Source: Siphonodentalium dalli
Taxonomy: Eukaryota; Mollusca; Scaphopoda; Gadilida; Siphonodentaliidae
DNA: 64,000 bases
Assembly (NCBI GenBank): GCA_032622095.1
Contig: CP136065.1
Location: 94,433,343 to 94,497,342 of the forward strand
Direction: 5' to 3'
How positions within the stretch are numbered: position 1 is the first letter of the stretch; the number at the start of each line of letters is the position of its first letter. The notes below the pieces were generated by a model that saw only the letters and a list, made by a program, of their open reading frames with translations, did no database searches and was not told the origin of the DNA. The translations under genes were made by a program, and so were the position numbers. This document shows, in pieces, positions 1 through 11,079 of the stretch.

Positions 1-1081
1 ACTTGAACAGTAATGCTTGGATCTCAATGAAATTTTGTATGGATGTTCACCACTATGAGGACATTTAATGGCATATTCAACTGTTTTGTTTTGTTTTTTG
101 TGCTATAGTTATTCATCTTCGTTTATATGAAAATGCTGATTTTTGGGTCTATCTGTCTGAGTATAGCAGTCATAAGTTATAGATATGCCCACACTAGGCG
201 GTATGCCACTAGGGGGTATGTACCGGACGACAGTCCATCTCTTGTTTTTAATTTTATTGGAAATACCTTCAATCAATTTAGGACATTTTACGACTCGAGG
301 AAACATTCAAACCGGGAGAACTCTATCTCTGAATGAGATTGCCTGAAAATTAGTATAAAAAATATGTCCAAATTGGTTATCACATTATGTAAGAAAATAT
401 TTATATAAAATCAACATTAATTGATAAAAGTGTTTCCAGACAGGTGTCTTCGATTCATATCTGTTATTTTATACCCCGGAAACTATATAAAACTTGTTAT
501 AGGAAGTGATAGACCATCTTTAAAGCGTGTGTTTTCTATGATTTTTTATACGCCTGTTTTTTTAAACGTGATGTATTATGTTATCCATCTGTCGTGGGGA
601 CTTGAGTAAGTTTGAACTGAATGGAATGAAATTTGGTATGTGGGTTTATTAGCACAAAATACAGCTCAAGTTCAAGTTTTGGTTCCGCCTGCCAATTTTC
701 ACCAGCCCTTTATGTTGGAATTTGCACTCAATATTCGTTTCCAGTTGGCAAGTCTGAATTGAATGGAACTCTGTCTTGTGCAACATCACATCAGATCAGC
801 CTGTGTTCATGTCTACATTTTTGATAACCAGGGGGGTATTTTGCCTCGCCCTGGCTGTGCTCTTGTATAATGGTTGATTTGGTTCAACGAAAGACCTGTT
901 TTTTACATAACATTAGTCACATTGTTTTTGACATAACACTACAGTCACATTATTTATAAAAAACCTTTTCTTTTTTTGTGATTCATACATTTTCTTATGC
1001 TATCAGAATGATGGTCAGATTATATATTTTCTGTTCTGTTAATTCTATTGTAGCTTTTGTAGATACCTGTATTTCTAATAG
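1..1081. other. Upstream region, no gene recognised
   Basis: This is AT-rich sequence 5' of the putative exon 1. A dispersed repeat lies at about 601-790; it contains GAACTGAATGGAATGAAATT and GTTGGAATTTGCACTCAAT and recurs at 45262-45620. Short ORFs here look accidental. No promoter elements are placed with confidence. Confidence 0.5.
601..790 (+). repeat. Dispersed repeat (copy of the 45262-45620 family)
   Basis: It shares GAACTGAATGGAATGAAATT, TTTGGTATGTGGGTTTA, TTTTCACCAG and GTTGGAATTTGCACTCAAT with the longer copy downstream. The class is unknown. Confidence 0.75.
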
Positions 1082-1151
1082 ATGAAAGTGATGGTTTCGA
1101 GATTCTCCATATGGATAATGTTGAGTACATTTACATCTATATCCTCAACTG
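1082..1151 (+). CDS. Putative exon 1: signal peptide of the ApeC gene
   Basis: An ATG at 1082 opens 23 codons plus one base and ends at a good donor (GTAAGA at 1152). The peptide begins MKVMVSRFSIWIMLSTF and has a short basic start, a hydrophobic core and a small-residue tail (SISSTG), as expected for a secretory signal. It ends in phase 1, exactly what the acceptor of the exon at 4880 needs; the split codon would read Asp. No TSS or upstream acceptor can be proved, and the exon is too short to be tested by composition. An upstream 5' UTR intron or further exons before 4880 are possible. The assignment is inferred from phase, position and signal-like character. Confidence 0.5.
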
Positions 1152-1171
1152 GTAAGACATATCCTAAATTT

Positions 1172-1760
1172 AACCCTTTCTATACTAAATATTCATTGAT
1201 GAGTTCTTCACTTAGGTGATGTTCAGATAATAAGTTATTAACACTTTACCCAACAAACTGGCCAAAAACGCCCAAATAAAGCTTCAACAGCCTAAAATAT
1301 CTTCTGTCTGTCTCAATACCACCATACAAATATGGGTATCATTGGAACCGGTTCATTGACCACATTGTGATGGTTACAGTTATGCCCTGTGCCAATGCAT
1401 TCTCTTATATATGCGAGTCGACCATAGGTCGCCTCGCATATATAAGAGAATGCATTGGCCTAAAAAAAATCTTTTTTTAACACTTTTTACCATTTTTTCT
1501 TACATTCTTTAACAATTTTAGAATTTTTTCTTACATTTTTTAACAATTTTTATAATATTTTTCTACATTCTTTGACAATTTTATCATTTTTAATATGTGT
1601 TAAGCCAATGCATTCTCTTATATATGCGAGGCGACCTATGGTCGACTCGCATATATAAGAGAATGCATTGGCACAGGGCCGTTCTGTTGGGTAAAGGGCT
1701 AATAGGAGGTTTGTGTTGAACTTATTATCTGAACATTTACCATAGGTAACTTGTTGAACT
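1172..1760. mobile_element. TTAA MITE with nested paired-hairpin MITE
   Basis: The outer piece starts TTTAACCCTTTCTATACTAA and has the ATTCATTGATGAG segment seen at 3283 and 29770. It is interrupted at AGATAATAAGTTATTAA by an inner element, 1242-1698. The inner element has ends CACTTTACCCAACA / TGTTGGGTAAAGGG. Inside it lie two 75-bp imperfect palindromes (about 1391-1465 and 1603-1675) that are inverted copies of one another. TTAA at 1238 and the CCCTTT-type ends suggest piggyBac-like mobilisation (inference). Confidence 0.8.
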
Positions 1761-1979
1761 ATATTTAGTCACCTATTATCTTATTTTGACCACCAAAAGT
1801 TAGCACTAATGGTAATTATTTCGGTATTGATAAGAACAAAATGAACAGAGCCAGAAATTGACAATTTTAATCCGAAATCATAAGAACTGAGAACGCATAA
1901 GAAATCCTTACCAAATGTCCTTATGGCAGTGGTATCTCAGCGGAGCGATGGGAGATAACTCTGCCTGGAGTTTGACCAG

Positions 1980-2095
1980 ATACCTTACATTAGAATTCAC
2001 CCTGATGTTTATAAGTTATAATTGACATGACTTCATACCAGGCACCTTACATTAGAATTCACCCTGATGTTTATAAGTTATAATTGACATGACTG
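1980..2095 (+). repeat. 62-bp direct duplication
   Basis: The segment from TACCTTACATTAGAATTCAC to the end of ATAATTGACATGACT occurs at about 1980-2035 and again at 2043-2095. The rest of 1760-3278 has no gene I can support. A weaker pair at 2420 and 2540 shares CCGGAACGAGGCT. Confidence 0.85.
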
Positions 2096-3282
2096 CAGAC
2101 TATCTGTGATCGATGAGAAGGGAGGAAGAGAGATTGTGATATTTGCAAGCTTAATACATGGACAGCTATGTGTCCTGGTAAAAAAGGCAAGTGTGCCCCC
2201 TTTGACTGATGGCATGGTGTCCTGCGGCCCCGTCTGCCCATTGATCTGGCACCCCTGCCTCTGACTATTTATGTAGTATTGGTTTTAACCTACCCGAAAC
2301 CTGCTGTATCCCATGAGACTGAAGGCAGTATGGGATATGGCTGGTTGAGGGTAGAAATTTAAACTGCTATGTGAACAGACTCTGGGTAACAAATTTATCT
2401 ATTGAAATTCCGTTCCCATACCCAAAAAGCAAATTAATATCCGGAACGAGGCTCCTGCACGATACAGAGAGTCAGAAACCTTCTGTGGAGGCTCCAACTT
2501 AATATGGAAAATGTCTATTGTCTGGGGAGTTGGTTGTAATTTCCGGAACGAGGCTATCACATGATAGAGGAAATATTTCAGTGGTTTGGTGGAAATATCA
2601 AGGGTTTCAATGCAGATAGCCCATGTTATGTGTAGCAATCGACAAATTCAATATACTGATACACACTAGTCAATAGATAAAATGTGGAGATCAATCTCTA
2701 CCAGAGTGCACCAGTCCTACTTCCTTTCTGACCCTGTCACTGGCTGGGTACAAGTCTGGTTTTTTTATTTTTAGCAAGGGGGTTTTCAAGCCAAAATGGC
2801 GAAACCGACCGCCTCACAGTCAAATTTCCTATGTGCTTTGAGATCAATTCACTTGCTAAAACTTAATGACAGAATGGAAAATTAGAGCGGTAGTTTTGTT
2901 GACGATTTTCGCAAGCTACTTTCAAAATTGCAGCAAATTAGAACTCTTGTGTTTGACTTACCATGCATGTTGTCATTTGCGTTTAGAATTTTGTGTTGAT
3001 ACAATTATAAGAGAACTAAATCACACCGTTTCACAATATAGTTCTTTGGTTCCAGTGGGACTTTCCAAACTTAAGGTACGAAATTACACAAACTGTGTTC
3101 GATATTTTATATGCTTAATAGGGGCAACATGTTGCTCTGTTCACATACCGGTAGTATAAATCTTAATATCACAGAAGTCCACCAGATGTGGGTCAAATGT
3201 CGCCGGTAGCCACAGTCTTACCGAGTCCTCAAGGGAGGTAAACCCTGCATGGAGTTTGATTGAAATTTGGATGTGATATTAA

Positions 3283-3497
3283 CCCTTTCTATACTAAATA
3301 CTCATTGATGAGTAGTTCTCTGATTCATTATCTGAACATTTCCCACCAGTGAATATGAACCATTCTACTCTTATGTTATTTGATTTTCTGTCTGTCGTCT
3401 GCTTTTATTACCTGAACACCCCTCCAAATGAGTAATAGGCCATTCTAATGTATCATGTTGTAACAGAATGGGAGAATCCATTTAGTATAGAAAGGGT
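3283..3497. mobile_element. TTAA-type MITE
   Basis: The ends are inverted: CCCTTTCTATACTAAATACT at the left (after TTAA at 3279) and TTTAGTATAGAAAGGG at the right. The subterminal CATTGATGAGTAGTT recurs at 29780, 39100 and 44040. It is about 215 bp and piggyBac-like by end sequence and target. Confidence 0.75.
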
Positions 3498-3600
3498 AAG
3501 GGATAAATATTGTGCAGTTCACATGTTAATAAGTTGGTACCATGCACCTTCTATCTGAATTGACTAATATCAATATCAATATCAATTTAACAAGTCATTC

Positions 3601-4092
3601 GACTTATAGTCTCAGATGGTATTGCAGTAATATCACAAAATGGGGTATCAACCGTAAAAGTCATATTTTTATCATATAGATACATGTAGGAGTCCATCAT
3701 CCTTTTAAAATTTGTTAAAGTTACAACACCAACAACAAACTCTGGCAAATTGTTCCCCAAGTTCACTACGGTACTCTTTGGCAGAAGAAGTATTTCCTAA
3801 TATCATTGCTGCATTGTCGAAGTTGTAGCTTCTGAATGTGTCCTCTTGTATTACGATACAACACACTTTGGAAAAGAGTTTCTGTGTTTACATTGTATTG
3901 GTCATTGAGTCGATTGAGATATTTATAGGTCTCGATTAAATCACCACGTAGTCTCCTGAATTTCACCGACATCAAATTCAATCTCACTATTCTGTCTCTG
4001 TAGTTTTCCAGAGTGATGCACTGGTATTGGAGATGCGTTTCCAAGACAGTACTACAATATTCCAAAACAGGTCTTACCATTGTCACATACAA
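3601..4092 (-). pseudogene. Non-LTR retrotransposon fragment (end of reverse transcriptase)
   Basis: On the minus strand 4092-3766 encodes MYVTMVRPVLEYCSTV, then LENYRDRIVRLN, FRRLRGDLIETYKYLNRL and TRGHIQKL ... FFCQRVP. This order is the well-known C-terminal region of LINE polymerases (VRPxLEY, RLRGDLIETYK, TRGH, FFxxRV). After a frameshift near 3766 the minus strand resumes as VVNLGNNLPEFVVGVVTLTNFK. No catalytic part remains and it is 5' truncated, hence a dead copy. The clade is not determined. Confidence 0.88.
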
Positions 4093-4129
4093 CTTACTGA
4101 TATACTGTCAGATGACTTTAGAGCTCCTT

Positions 4130-4870
4130 AATTGTCATTTTCTCTGAATTTAAAGACATATTATGAACTTACTGTAAAAGTACATTTATTCTTGTTGTTA
4201 TAATTTTCGTGGTTGTTGATAACCACGAAATTAAAAACCCCACGAAAACATGTTATCTTCGAAACTATCGTGGTTGCCATTTTGAGAATGTCATGTGGGA
4301 GGAACATGTAACTCGATTGACCCGATGTACATTCAAAGTCTAGGGAGTTATGTTATGAGAAGAGAGTAACTTTCACCTAGGTTATGTAGGTTTATGTAAT
4401 ACAATCCCGTTGTTGACATTCTCAATAGTCAACAAAAGCTTGGATATGCGACATGCTAATTAATTAAACGCCAACAGTGCGGATGCGCAATTTACGACGG
4501 ATCGCAGAGGTGTCTGCACTTTTATTAGTTTGATTGATTGTTATTATTGGGGGGTTTGGAGGCGACTTTTAATACCGTCGGACCCACAAATTTACAAACC
4601 CTCGAAAAAGTCACAAATGGCTGAACCACGAAAATTTATACCAATGAATATAAAGCCATTCACAGTATTTCTCTACCTGAAAATGATATCTTATCTGGCA
4701 TCTGAACTTTGCAAAAAATGTAAACAAACAGTCCATCATTCGTCCAGAACAAATCGCCGACAAACAAACGAGAATGATTTTGCTAAGGAAAGTCTCTATA
4801 TTTTATTTAGATAATTGAAAGATTTATTCGCTGTGCGCCCCAGCGATGTGTTTCACATCACTTTATGATT
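4130..4870 (+). mobile_element. Dispersed element carrying a single 40-bp seed, with inserted MITE
   Basis: The left edge TTTAAAGACATATTATG, the core AAATGTAAACAAACAGTCC and the right edge CAGCGATGTGTTTCACATCA match the flanks of the big satellite (46730, 46888 and 59620). This copy has only about one and a half repeat units (4718-4775), with GCCGACAAA in place of GCTGATAAA. A separate MITE (4172-4665) interrupts its left part. The right end lies just before the exon 2 acceptor. Confidence 0.75.
4172..4665. mobile_element. MITE with TA flanks and CTGT...ACAG ends
   Basis: The left end TACTGTAAAAG with ATAATTTTCGTGGTT is inverted relative to the right end AACCACGAAAATTTATA and CACAGTA. The arms match imperfectly over about 70 bp. 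A Tc1/mariner-like origin is inferred from TA and CTGT ends. Confidence 0.6.
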
Positions 4871-4879
4871 TACTTCCAG

Positions 4880-5014
4880 ATCAGAACTGCGGAATACCTT
4901 GTCCTTGTTTTATGGATGGGATTTATCATGATCTCGGGGATAAGTGGAGCGCTGAGAAAGAGCCATGCATCATCTATGAATGTTTGAGAGGTTACTACCA
5001 AGTAGTCGAAAGAG
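4880..5014 (+). CDS. Exon 2: VWC-like cysteine module
   Basis: Acceptor TACTTCCAG precedes 4880 and donor GTATGT follows 5014; the exon is phase 1-1 and 135 nt long. It encodes one module starting DQNCGIPCPCFMDG, with W in DKWSAEKEPC and a closing C-x4-C (CIIYEC). The spacing C-x3-C-x-C ... W ... C-x4-C resembles the first half of a von Willebrand C domain; the family name is inferred by pattern only. The last 29 nt plus the donor are the first unit of the 69-bp array that follows. A dispersed repeat ends just before the acceptor, so the upstream intron border is made of repeat DNA. If the donor is missed, the frame ends at a TAG at 5026-5028. Confidence 0.85.
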
Positions 5015-6620
5015 GTATGTATACGTAGTCAAGCCTGGTGAAGGATCAAAACCTCAGAGGTTACTACCAAGTAGTCGAAAGAGGTATGTATACGTAGTCA
5101 AGCCTGGTGAAGGATCAAAACCTCAGAGGTTACTACCAAGTAGTCGAAAGAGGTTTGTATACGTAGTCAAGCCTGGTGAAGGATCAAAACCTCAGAGGTT
5201 ACTACCAAGTAGTCGAAAGAGGTTTGTATACGTAGTCAAGCCTGGTGAAGGATCAAAACCTCAGAGGTTACTACCAAGTAGTCGAAAGAGGTATGTATAC
5301 GTAGTCAAGCCTGGTGAAGGATCAAAACCTCAGAGGTTACTACCAAGTAGTCGAAAGAGGTTTGTATACGTAGTCAAGCCTGGTGAAGGATCAAAACCTC
5401 AGAGGTTACTACCAAGTAGTCGAAAGAGGTTTGTATACGTAGTCAAGCCTGGTGAAGGATCAAAACCTCAGAGGTTACTACCAAGTAGTCGAAAGAGGTA
5501 TGTATACGTAGTCAAGCCTGGTGAAGGATCAAAACCTCAGAGGTTACTACCAAGTAGTCGAAAGAGGTTTGTATACGTAGTCAAGCCTGGTGAAGGATCA
5601 AAACCTCAGAGGTTACTACCAAGTAGTCGAAAGAGGTTTGTATACGTAGTCAAGCCTGGTGAAGGATCAAAACCTCAGAGGTTACTACCAAGTAGTCGAA
5701 AGAGGTATGTATACGTAGTCAAGCCTGGTGAAGGATCAAAACCTCAGAGGTTACTACCAAGTAGTCGAAAGAGATATGTATACGTAGTCAAGCCTGGTGA
5801 AGGATCAAAACCTCAGAGGTTTCTACCAAGTAGTCGAAAGAGGTTTGTATACGTAGTCAAGCCTGGTGAAGGATCAAAACCTCAGAGGTTACTACCATGT
5901 GGTCGAAAGAGGTTTGTATACGTAGTCAAGCCTGGTGAAGGATCAAAACCTCAGAGGTTACTACCATGTGGTCGAAAGGGGTATGTATACGTAGTCAAGC
6001 CTGGTGAAGGATCAAAACCTCAGAGGTTACTACCATGTGGTCGAAAGGGGTATGTATACGTAGTCAAGCCTGGTGAAGGATCAAAACCTCAGAGGTTTCT
6101 ACCAAGTAGTCGAAAGAGGTATGTATACGTAGTCAAGCCTGGTGAAGGATCAAAACCTCAGAGGTTTCTACCAAGTAGTCGAAAGAGGTTTGTATACGTA
6201 GTCAAGCCTGGTGAAGGATCAAAACCTCAGAGGTTACTACCAAGTAGTCGAAAGAGATATGTATACGTAGTCAAGCCTGGTGAAGGATCAAAACCTCAGA
6301 GGTTTCTACCAAGTAGTCGAAAGAGGTTTGTATACGTAGTCAAGCCTGGTGAAGGATCAAAACCTCGGAGGTTACTACCAAGTAGTCGAAAGAGGTTTGT
6401 ATGCGTAGTCAAGCCTGGTGAAGGATCAAAACCTCAGAGGTTACTACCATGTGGTCGAAAGAGGTATGTAAATGTAGTTAAGGCAGGTGATAGATCGAAA
6501 CCAGAGGTTTCTACCATGTGGTCGAAAGAGATATGTAAATGTAGTTAAGGCAAGTGATCGAAACCTGAGGTTTCTACCATGTGGTCGAAAGAGATATGTA
6601 GTCAAGCCAGGTGAAGAAAA
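4986..6620 (+). repeat. 69-bp minisatellite amplifying the exon 2 donor
   Basis: There are about 22 full units of 69 bp plus two decayed ones. Each holds the last bases of exon 2 (GGTTACTACCAAGTAGTCGA), the donor position and about 40 nt of intron. Units alternate between GTATGT and GTTTGT at the donor; two units (near 5770 and 6250) read GATATGT and lose the GT. A subset near 5890-6060 shares CATGTGG in place of CAAGTAG. Because 69 is a multiple of three, a repetitive 522-codon ORF (4980-6548) runs through the array. It is in a different frame from the exon and I read it as a by-product of the repeat, not a gene. Confidence 0.97.
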
Positions 6621-7052
6621 CCTCATGTAAGTTTTTGAGGACCTTCTTAAAGCAATGGTTTTTTATAGACTGGATATGTGGAGGGTGCTTATATATTTAA
6701 GCTGGCAAACCGTATAATAAATACATACGTACAGAGATTCATGGGGGCTATATACACAATTTTTGGGGATGATTGAAATCAGTAGCATCTGTCTGTGTGT
6801 CCAGCCTTGAGATATTTTAATCTGGAACATGTATGTATTCTCTCGAGTTCATTCCAATGATGACAATAACTATTTAAATATCAGAATAATTACTAGTAGC
6901 ATACATGTATACAGCCATCTTCATAAAAAAAATTATGATGCTGTTATGTATTACACAATGTAAATATCGGTCGCGATGTTCATTAAATTTACACACATAT
7001 TTTCGGGAATGATTAAACACTGAAATTGTCAATTCATTTTTGCAGAATTATT
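6621..7052. other. Intron 2, no gene seen
   Basis: AT-rich intron sequence between the 69-bp array and a C-rich dispersed repeat at about 7053. No ORF, RNA gene or clear repeat is recognised. Confidence 0.5.
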
Positions 7053-7150
7053 ATACTCCCCCCCCCAAGTTATGGGGGTATATAGGAATCAGCTTGTCCA
7101 TCTGTCTGTCGGGGCGTCCATCCGTCCATCGAAGGAACATTGTCCCAGCT
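7053..7150 (+). repeat. C-rich dispersed repeat, short copy
   Basis: It begins CTCCCCCCCCCAAGTTATGG, then GGAATCAGCTTGTCCATCTG and runs of GTCC-like words. It is related to the longer copies at 7663 and 46297. Confidence 0.8.
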
Positions 7151-7360
7151 TGTATTCCTACATTTGCAGTAAAATTACAAATTACATAAAGTTGTAAGTG
7201 GTCGAACAACATACTTGGCACAATTTCGCTTCAATTTTATAGGCCCATAAATGCAACCAAAAAGATGTTGCTTTCATATTTATTCACACCGTGACAGTGT
7301 TAATTTATTCACCATGATTTACTTTCCACAACAAAATTGTAATTTATGTAATCTCCACAG

Positions 7361-7474
7361 GTATCAACTTTAAGGGAGAGTGTAAGAAAGAAAATGACAC
7401 ATGGAGCGATAACTGCCTCACGTATCGAGGATTTGTAGAAGGGACATATCCTTACTACAAGCTCATCGAAGTAG
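7361..7474 (+). CDS. Exon 3: degenerate cysteine module
   Basis: Acceptor ATCTCCACAG precedes 7361 and donor GTAAGG follows 7474; the exon is 114 nt, phase 1-1. The translation begins GINFKGECKKENDTWSDNC and ends YYKLIEV plus the shared Gly codon. It keeps the central W and two cysteines, but the position expected for the last Cys of C-x4-C is Gly (CLTYRG), and the first Cys is also missing. It therefore looks like a diverged member of the module series rather than a canonical one. Matching phase and good splice sites support it as a real exon. Confidence 0.75.
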
Positions 7475-7662
7475 GTAAGGTTGCTAATAAAGGCCCACTT
7501 AATTCTCAAATTCCCAGATCACATTATATACCACATATTCCATAGTATATACCATTTGAAAGAGGAGACTCCAAAACATTGTGTTATCCACTTATCTGAT
7601 CGAATAAACTGGGAACATGTTGTTATTTTTGAGGTACCAAAGTGTGTTCTGTTCTTAATTAT

Positions 7663-8397
7663 ACCCCCCGCAACGAAGTTAGGGGGGGGGGGGGTATACT
7701 GGAGTCAGCTCGTCCGTCCGTCCGTCCGTCCGTCGTCCGTCCGTGGACACAAATTTGTCCGGAGTTTTTCTCAGTCGTTTTTTGATCAATTTCCGTGAAA
7801 CTTGGCACAGGCATCAACCACCATGGGAACCTGTGCACCTGCGATTATGACGTTTGTCGGACTTTTTTTGGTGGAGTTATTTCCCCTTATCGACTTAGAA
7901 ATTTTTTGCAACATGTATAATTTTGTCCGAGCTTTTATTCCTACATTTTTAGGTCAATTTTTTTTTTAACTTGGCACAGACATTTAGTACCATGGGAACC
8001 TGTGCACCTGCGATTATGACGTCTGTCCGACTTTTTTTGGTGGAGTTATCCCCCTTTTTCGACTTAGAATTTTTGTTGCAACATGCCTATAATTTTGTCC
8101 GAGCTTTTATTTCTACATTTTTAGGTCAATGTTTTTTAATCTTGGCACTGATATTTAGTACCATGAGAACCTATGCACCTGCGATTATGATGTCTGTCCG
8201 CCTTTTTTTGTGGTGTTATTCCCCTTTTTCGACTTAGAACATTTTTGCAAAATGCATAATTTTGTCCGAGCTTTTATTCCTACATTTTTCGGTCGATAGA
8301 TTACGGTTAGGTTTGTGCACCTGCTATGGGAACTGTTATTTTATTATTTTAACTAAATGTTTACTGACATGTGAAACATCTTAGTTTTTTTAAAACA

Positions 8398-8431
<34 letters not shown>

Positions 8432-8465
8432 ATCCTTAGTCCCATTGGGACAGTCACACCTCTAG
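7663..8465 (+). repeat. Long C-rich dispersed repeat with internal tandem units
   Basis: The start ATACCCCCCGCAACGAAGTT is followed by a G run, GTATACTGGAGTCAGCTCG and (GTCC)n at 7706-7745. Three tandem units of about 175 bp follow (7800-8290); each contains ACCATGGGAACCTGTGCACC-like sequence, TTTTGTCCGAGCTTTTATT and CCTACATTTTT. A poly-G run closes it. Short ORFs inside are repeat-derived. Confidence 0.85.
8399..8430 (+). repeat. Poly-G tract
   Basis: About 32 consecutive G residues after AACAC. The length is prone to sequencing and assembly error. Confidence 0.95.
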
Positions 8466-8553
8466 TTTTAAACTGGACTGTATTGCCAGTCTATTATTCT
8501 CAATGGATGGGGAATAACTCTATCTCTAAATTTGAATTTTGATGCATTCTGGG

Positions 8554-9232
8554 TAGAGGCGGACTGGGCCAAAAATACGGCCGGGGAAATGAATATAATA
8601 ACGGCCCATCTGCCGAAGGCTATAAGAGGCGCAAAATGTTATGTTTTCTATAGAATAAACGGTAACTGGGCCAATACTGACATTTTGTCAATGGCATTAG
8701 TAATGTTAAAGATTGTCTGTCTCTTCCGGGCCACAATTACAACAACAACATAATTTTTTATAAAAGGCGGGAGGGGTGTGTGAGAAATTTTTGGGGATTT
8801 ACAGCTGGGAGTTACCGTTAAAGTCTCGAGATTAACGGGGTCTTTACGTGGTGTTATATGATGCTGACAAGTTCATTTAATGACAAAATTACAATTAGTC
8901 ATGCGTCGACAGATAAGTAGAACCATTGAGCATCCATAAGAGAAATAACTCCATGTAATTAACGAGCATTTCAAGCAAATTGCACGGCGTGTAATCATCT
9001 TAATCGTCTGTGCCGATAAACAACTAATAGGTTTAAATGTAAACGGTCAAGTAAGGTAACGAAAGAAACCGACATCGTTTGACGTGAGTGCTTGGTGTGA
9101 AGTAGCACTGCAATTCTTCAATTTCAGGAACATACATGTATGTGTGCATTGATATTAGTATAATAAGACATGCATTCACTCACCGGCCCATCGGGAATTT
9201 AACCGGTCTCCCGATCGGCCAGTCCGCCTCTG
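8554..9232. mobile_element. Non-autonomous hAT element
   Basis: Terminal inverted repeats are TAGAGGCGGACTGG at the left and CCAGTCCGCCTCTG at the right. An exact 8-bp target duplication, ATTCTGGG, lies at 8546-8553 and 9233-9240. The 679 bp between hold no transposase. End sequence and 8-bp duplication fit the hAT superfamily. Confidence 0.9.
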
Positions 9233-9325
9233 ATTCTGGGTTAATAACGGGGGTGAATCTGAGTATTTCTATCACTTGGTGTACACTCCTAGGCGACAGC
9301 TGTTCTGTATTCTAGTGGATATATA

Positions 9326-9529
9326 CAGTAATGCACTAAATAATCGACTGCTTAACCACAGGATTTAGTCGGAAATATGGCTTGTTGCCATTCATCCAAA
9401 AGCTCTCGGCCATATTTCATCGGCGAGAGCTTTCCGATGAATGTCAACAAGCCATATTTCCGACTAAATCCTGAAAAGTTACCCATAATTCTGCTGTGGT
9501 TAAGCACTCGATTAATTAGGGCATTACTG
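9326..9529. mobile_element. Palindromic CAGTAATGC MITE
   Basis: The ends CAGTAATGCACTAA / TTAGGGCATTACTG are flanked by TA. The arms contain TTAACCACAG, GGATTTAGTCGGAAATATGG and CTTGTTGCCATTCAT, and nearly the whole element folds back. Related copies: 38825, 43867, 44623, 44937 and 63479. The TA flank and CAGT ends suggest Tc1/mariner-type mobilisation. Confidence 0.85.
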
Positions 9530-9532
9530 TAT

Positions 9533-9954
9533 ATTATTAGTTTTATTTCATGCCATCAATAGTCATAACAGTGACTCTGAAAAGAAATAATCGGCACTAA
9601 AAAATTTAGTGGGCCTTTCAATGTGTGTTTTGTTTACGTTATCGTTAAAAAATATATAGAGAACCTATCTATAAACACCGGCGACAGCCAATGGATGATT
9701 AGATTCCAGGGTACTTGAATAGAATGAGATAAATTTGAATGAAATTCTGGGATATTGACATTGTTTTATTGTCGTCTTACATTGAAGGTTACACATTGGT
9801 TTCAGATTACTTCCGTATTGCGAGAGTGACTAATAGCCAATCTTGGTGCCAAGGGAGGTGACTGAAAGACAAATTTGCAGTTTTAAAGTTTTGAAATGCT
9901 GTCCAAACGCTATGTTAAATATGTTATGTTAAATACTACTACTGGTATACAATT
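9533..9954. other. Intron 3 segment, no gene seen
   Basis: AT-rich sequence between the palindromic MITE and the left arm of the large inverted repeat. Nothing is recognised. Confidence 0.5.
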
Positions 9955-10664
9955 GCTTATATTAGTCCAGTGCATTTGTGGTTTTACTCAGAACTAATTG
10001 CAACAGAATTTTTTTTTGCTGGAATTGGTACATATACCCTCCATAAACAACATACTAAAAATCAGCAAAAATCGGAAAAAGGGAAATTAGTGAATTTCGT
10101 GAAAAAAAATAGGAAAAATTTGGTCAAATCATCAATTTATGGATTTTCATGAATGGAAACCATTCCCAGATTCCTTAAGTATTTTTCAAGTTGTGTGCCT
10201 TCAAAATCGCGAGTTTACCTGATTTCGGAGCCTTAATTTCGCAGAATGAGCCAAATGCCGTATTATATGGTTAATTATTTAAAAATCTAGAGCAAAATTA
10301 ATGACTTTTTCACTATTTTAGTAATTTCCTCACTAGATTAAACACAAAATATGATTAATATGTGCATCTATGAATAAGGAGAATAAAATATTCTCAAACA
10401 AAATGTGTGTTCCATTGTATGGACGTAGCCAAGTTTGCCTTGACACAGAACTCGTGTGATGAAATGCCATATTTGAGGTCATGTAACTCAATAAATTAAT
10501 ATCCATATGCTCTGCTTTTCTCATAACATTTTGAGAATACTAGATTGAACAAATTGTGAAGGAATTTCCAAATACATTGGTGAAGAAAATAAAATTATGG
10601 TCCTATGAACTCTTAGTCTAGCCTCTTTTCCGAAAATGCTATTGTGGTGCGTTTTTGTCAATTT
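9955..10664 (+). repeat. Left arm of long inverted repeat
   Basis: It matches the reverse complement of 25536-26016 (outer part, up to about 10333) and of 22042-22395 (inner part, about 10330-10664). Shared words include GTCCAGTGCATTT, CTAATTGCAACAGAATTTTT, TTTAGTAATTTCCTCACTA and CACAAAATATGATTAATATG. The arms differ at many positions, so the repeat is old. The Ngaro element interrupts its inner end. Confidence 0.85.
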
Positions 10665-11079
10665 TAAATTACCATTGGAACACCGCTCCAAGGGTTTTAT
10701 GTCTCCGTCGAGGCACCAGTAAATTTTAAAATTCGCGCCGGTCATCTCGATTCTCACAGCGCGAGATTTTGCGAGAAGCTACCGCTTCACAACTTCACCT
10801 GCGAGCTTCCGACAAGAAAGCTGATGCAAGATGGTGCAATACTATTGGTAAATATATATTCCTTTCTCAACGTTATAGATTGTTGTTAAATTAATAACCA
10901 TCGTAAAGTTTTATGAGTAATTAGTCAGTCAAAATAAACTTCCAGCAAATTATAGTTTCCACTTACGGAACTATATCTTATACTGCGCAGCAATACGCTA
11001 ATTAACAACTGCGCACTTCCTTTCTATCTCTGATCTTCAAGGTGTGCAGTTCACAGTTATAGAAACTCCTAAACTTTTT
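10665..11079 (+). repeat. Ngaro split repeat A1
   Basis: 415 bp starting TAAATTACCATTGG and ending CTAAACTTTTT; I saw no difference from A2 at 18162-18576. It probably contains the 5' promoter (inference). Confidence 0.95.

Noticed and set aside
127-336. 69-codon ORF with a signal-like start (MKMLIFGSICLSIAVIS)
   Set aside because: No phase-1 donor follows the hydrophobic stretch, and the words resemble GTCTGTCTG-type dispersed repeats; the ATG at 1082 fits better.
2866-3159. 97-codon ORF with a possible exon at 2989 (AG then GAATTTTGTGTTGAT)
   Set aside because: Only one cysteine, no W, and the nearest donor (AAG/GTACG) is not in phase 1, so it does not fit the module series.
4980-6548. 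522-codon repetitive ORF through the 69-bp array
   Set aside because: It is open only because 69 is divisible by three and it runs out of frame with exon 2; the same DNA is explained as amplified exon border plus intron.
7700-7745. (GTCC)n run as a possible regulatory site
   Set aside because: It is a constant part of a dispersed repeat family also present at 7100, 39660 and 46320.
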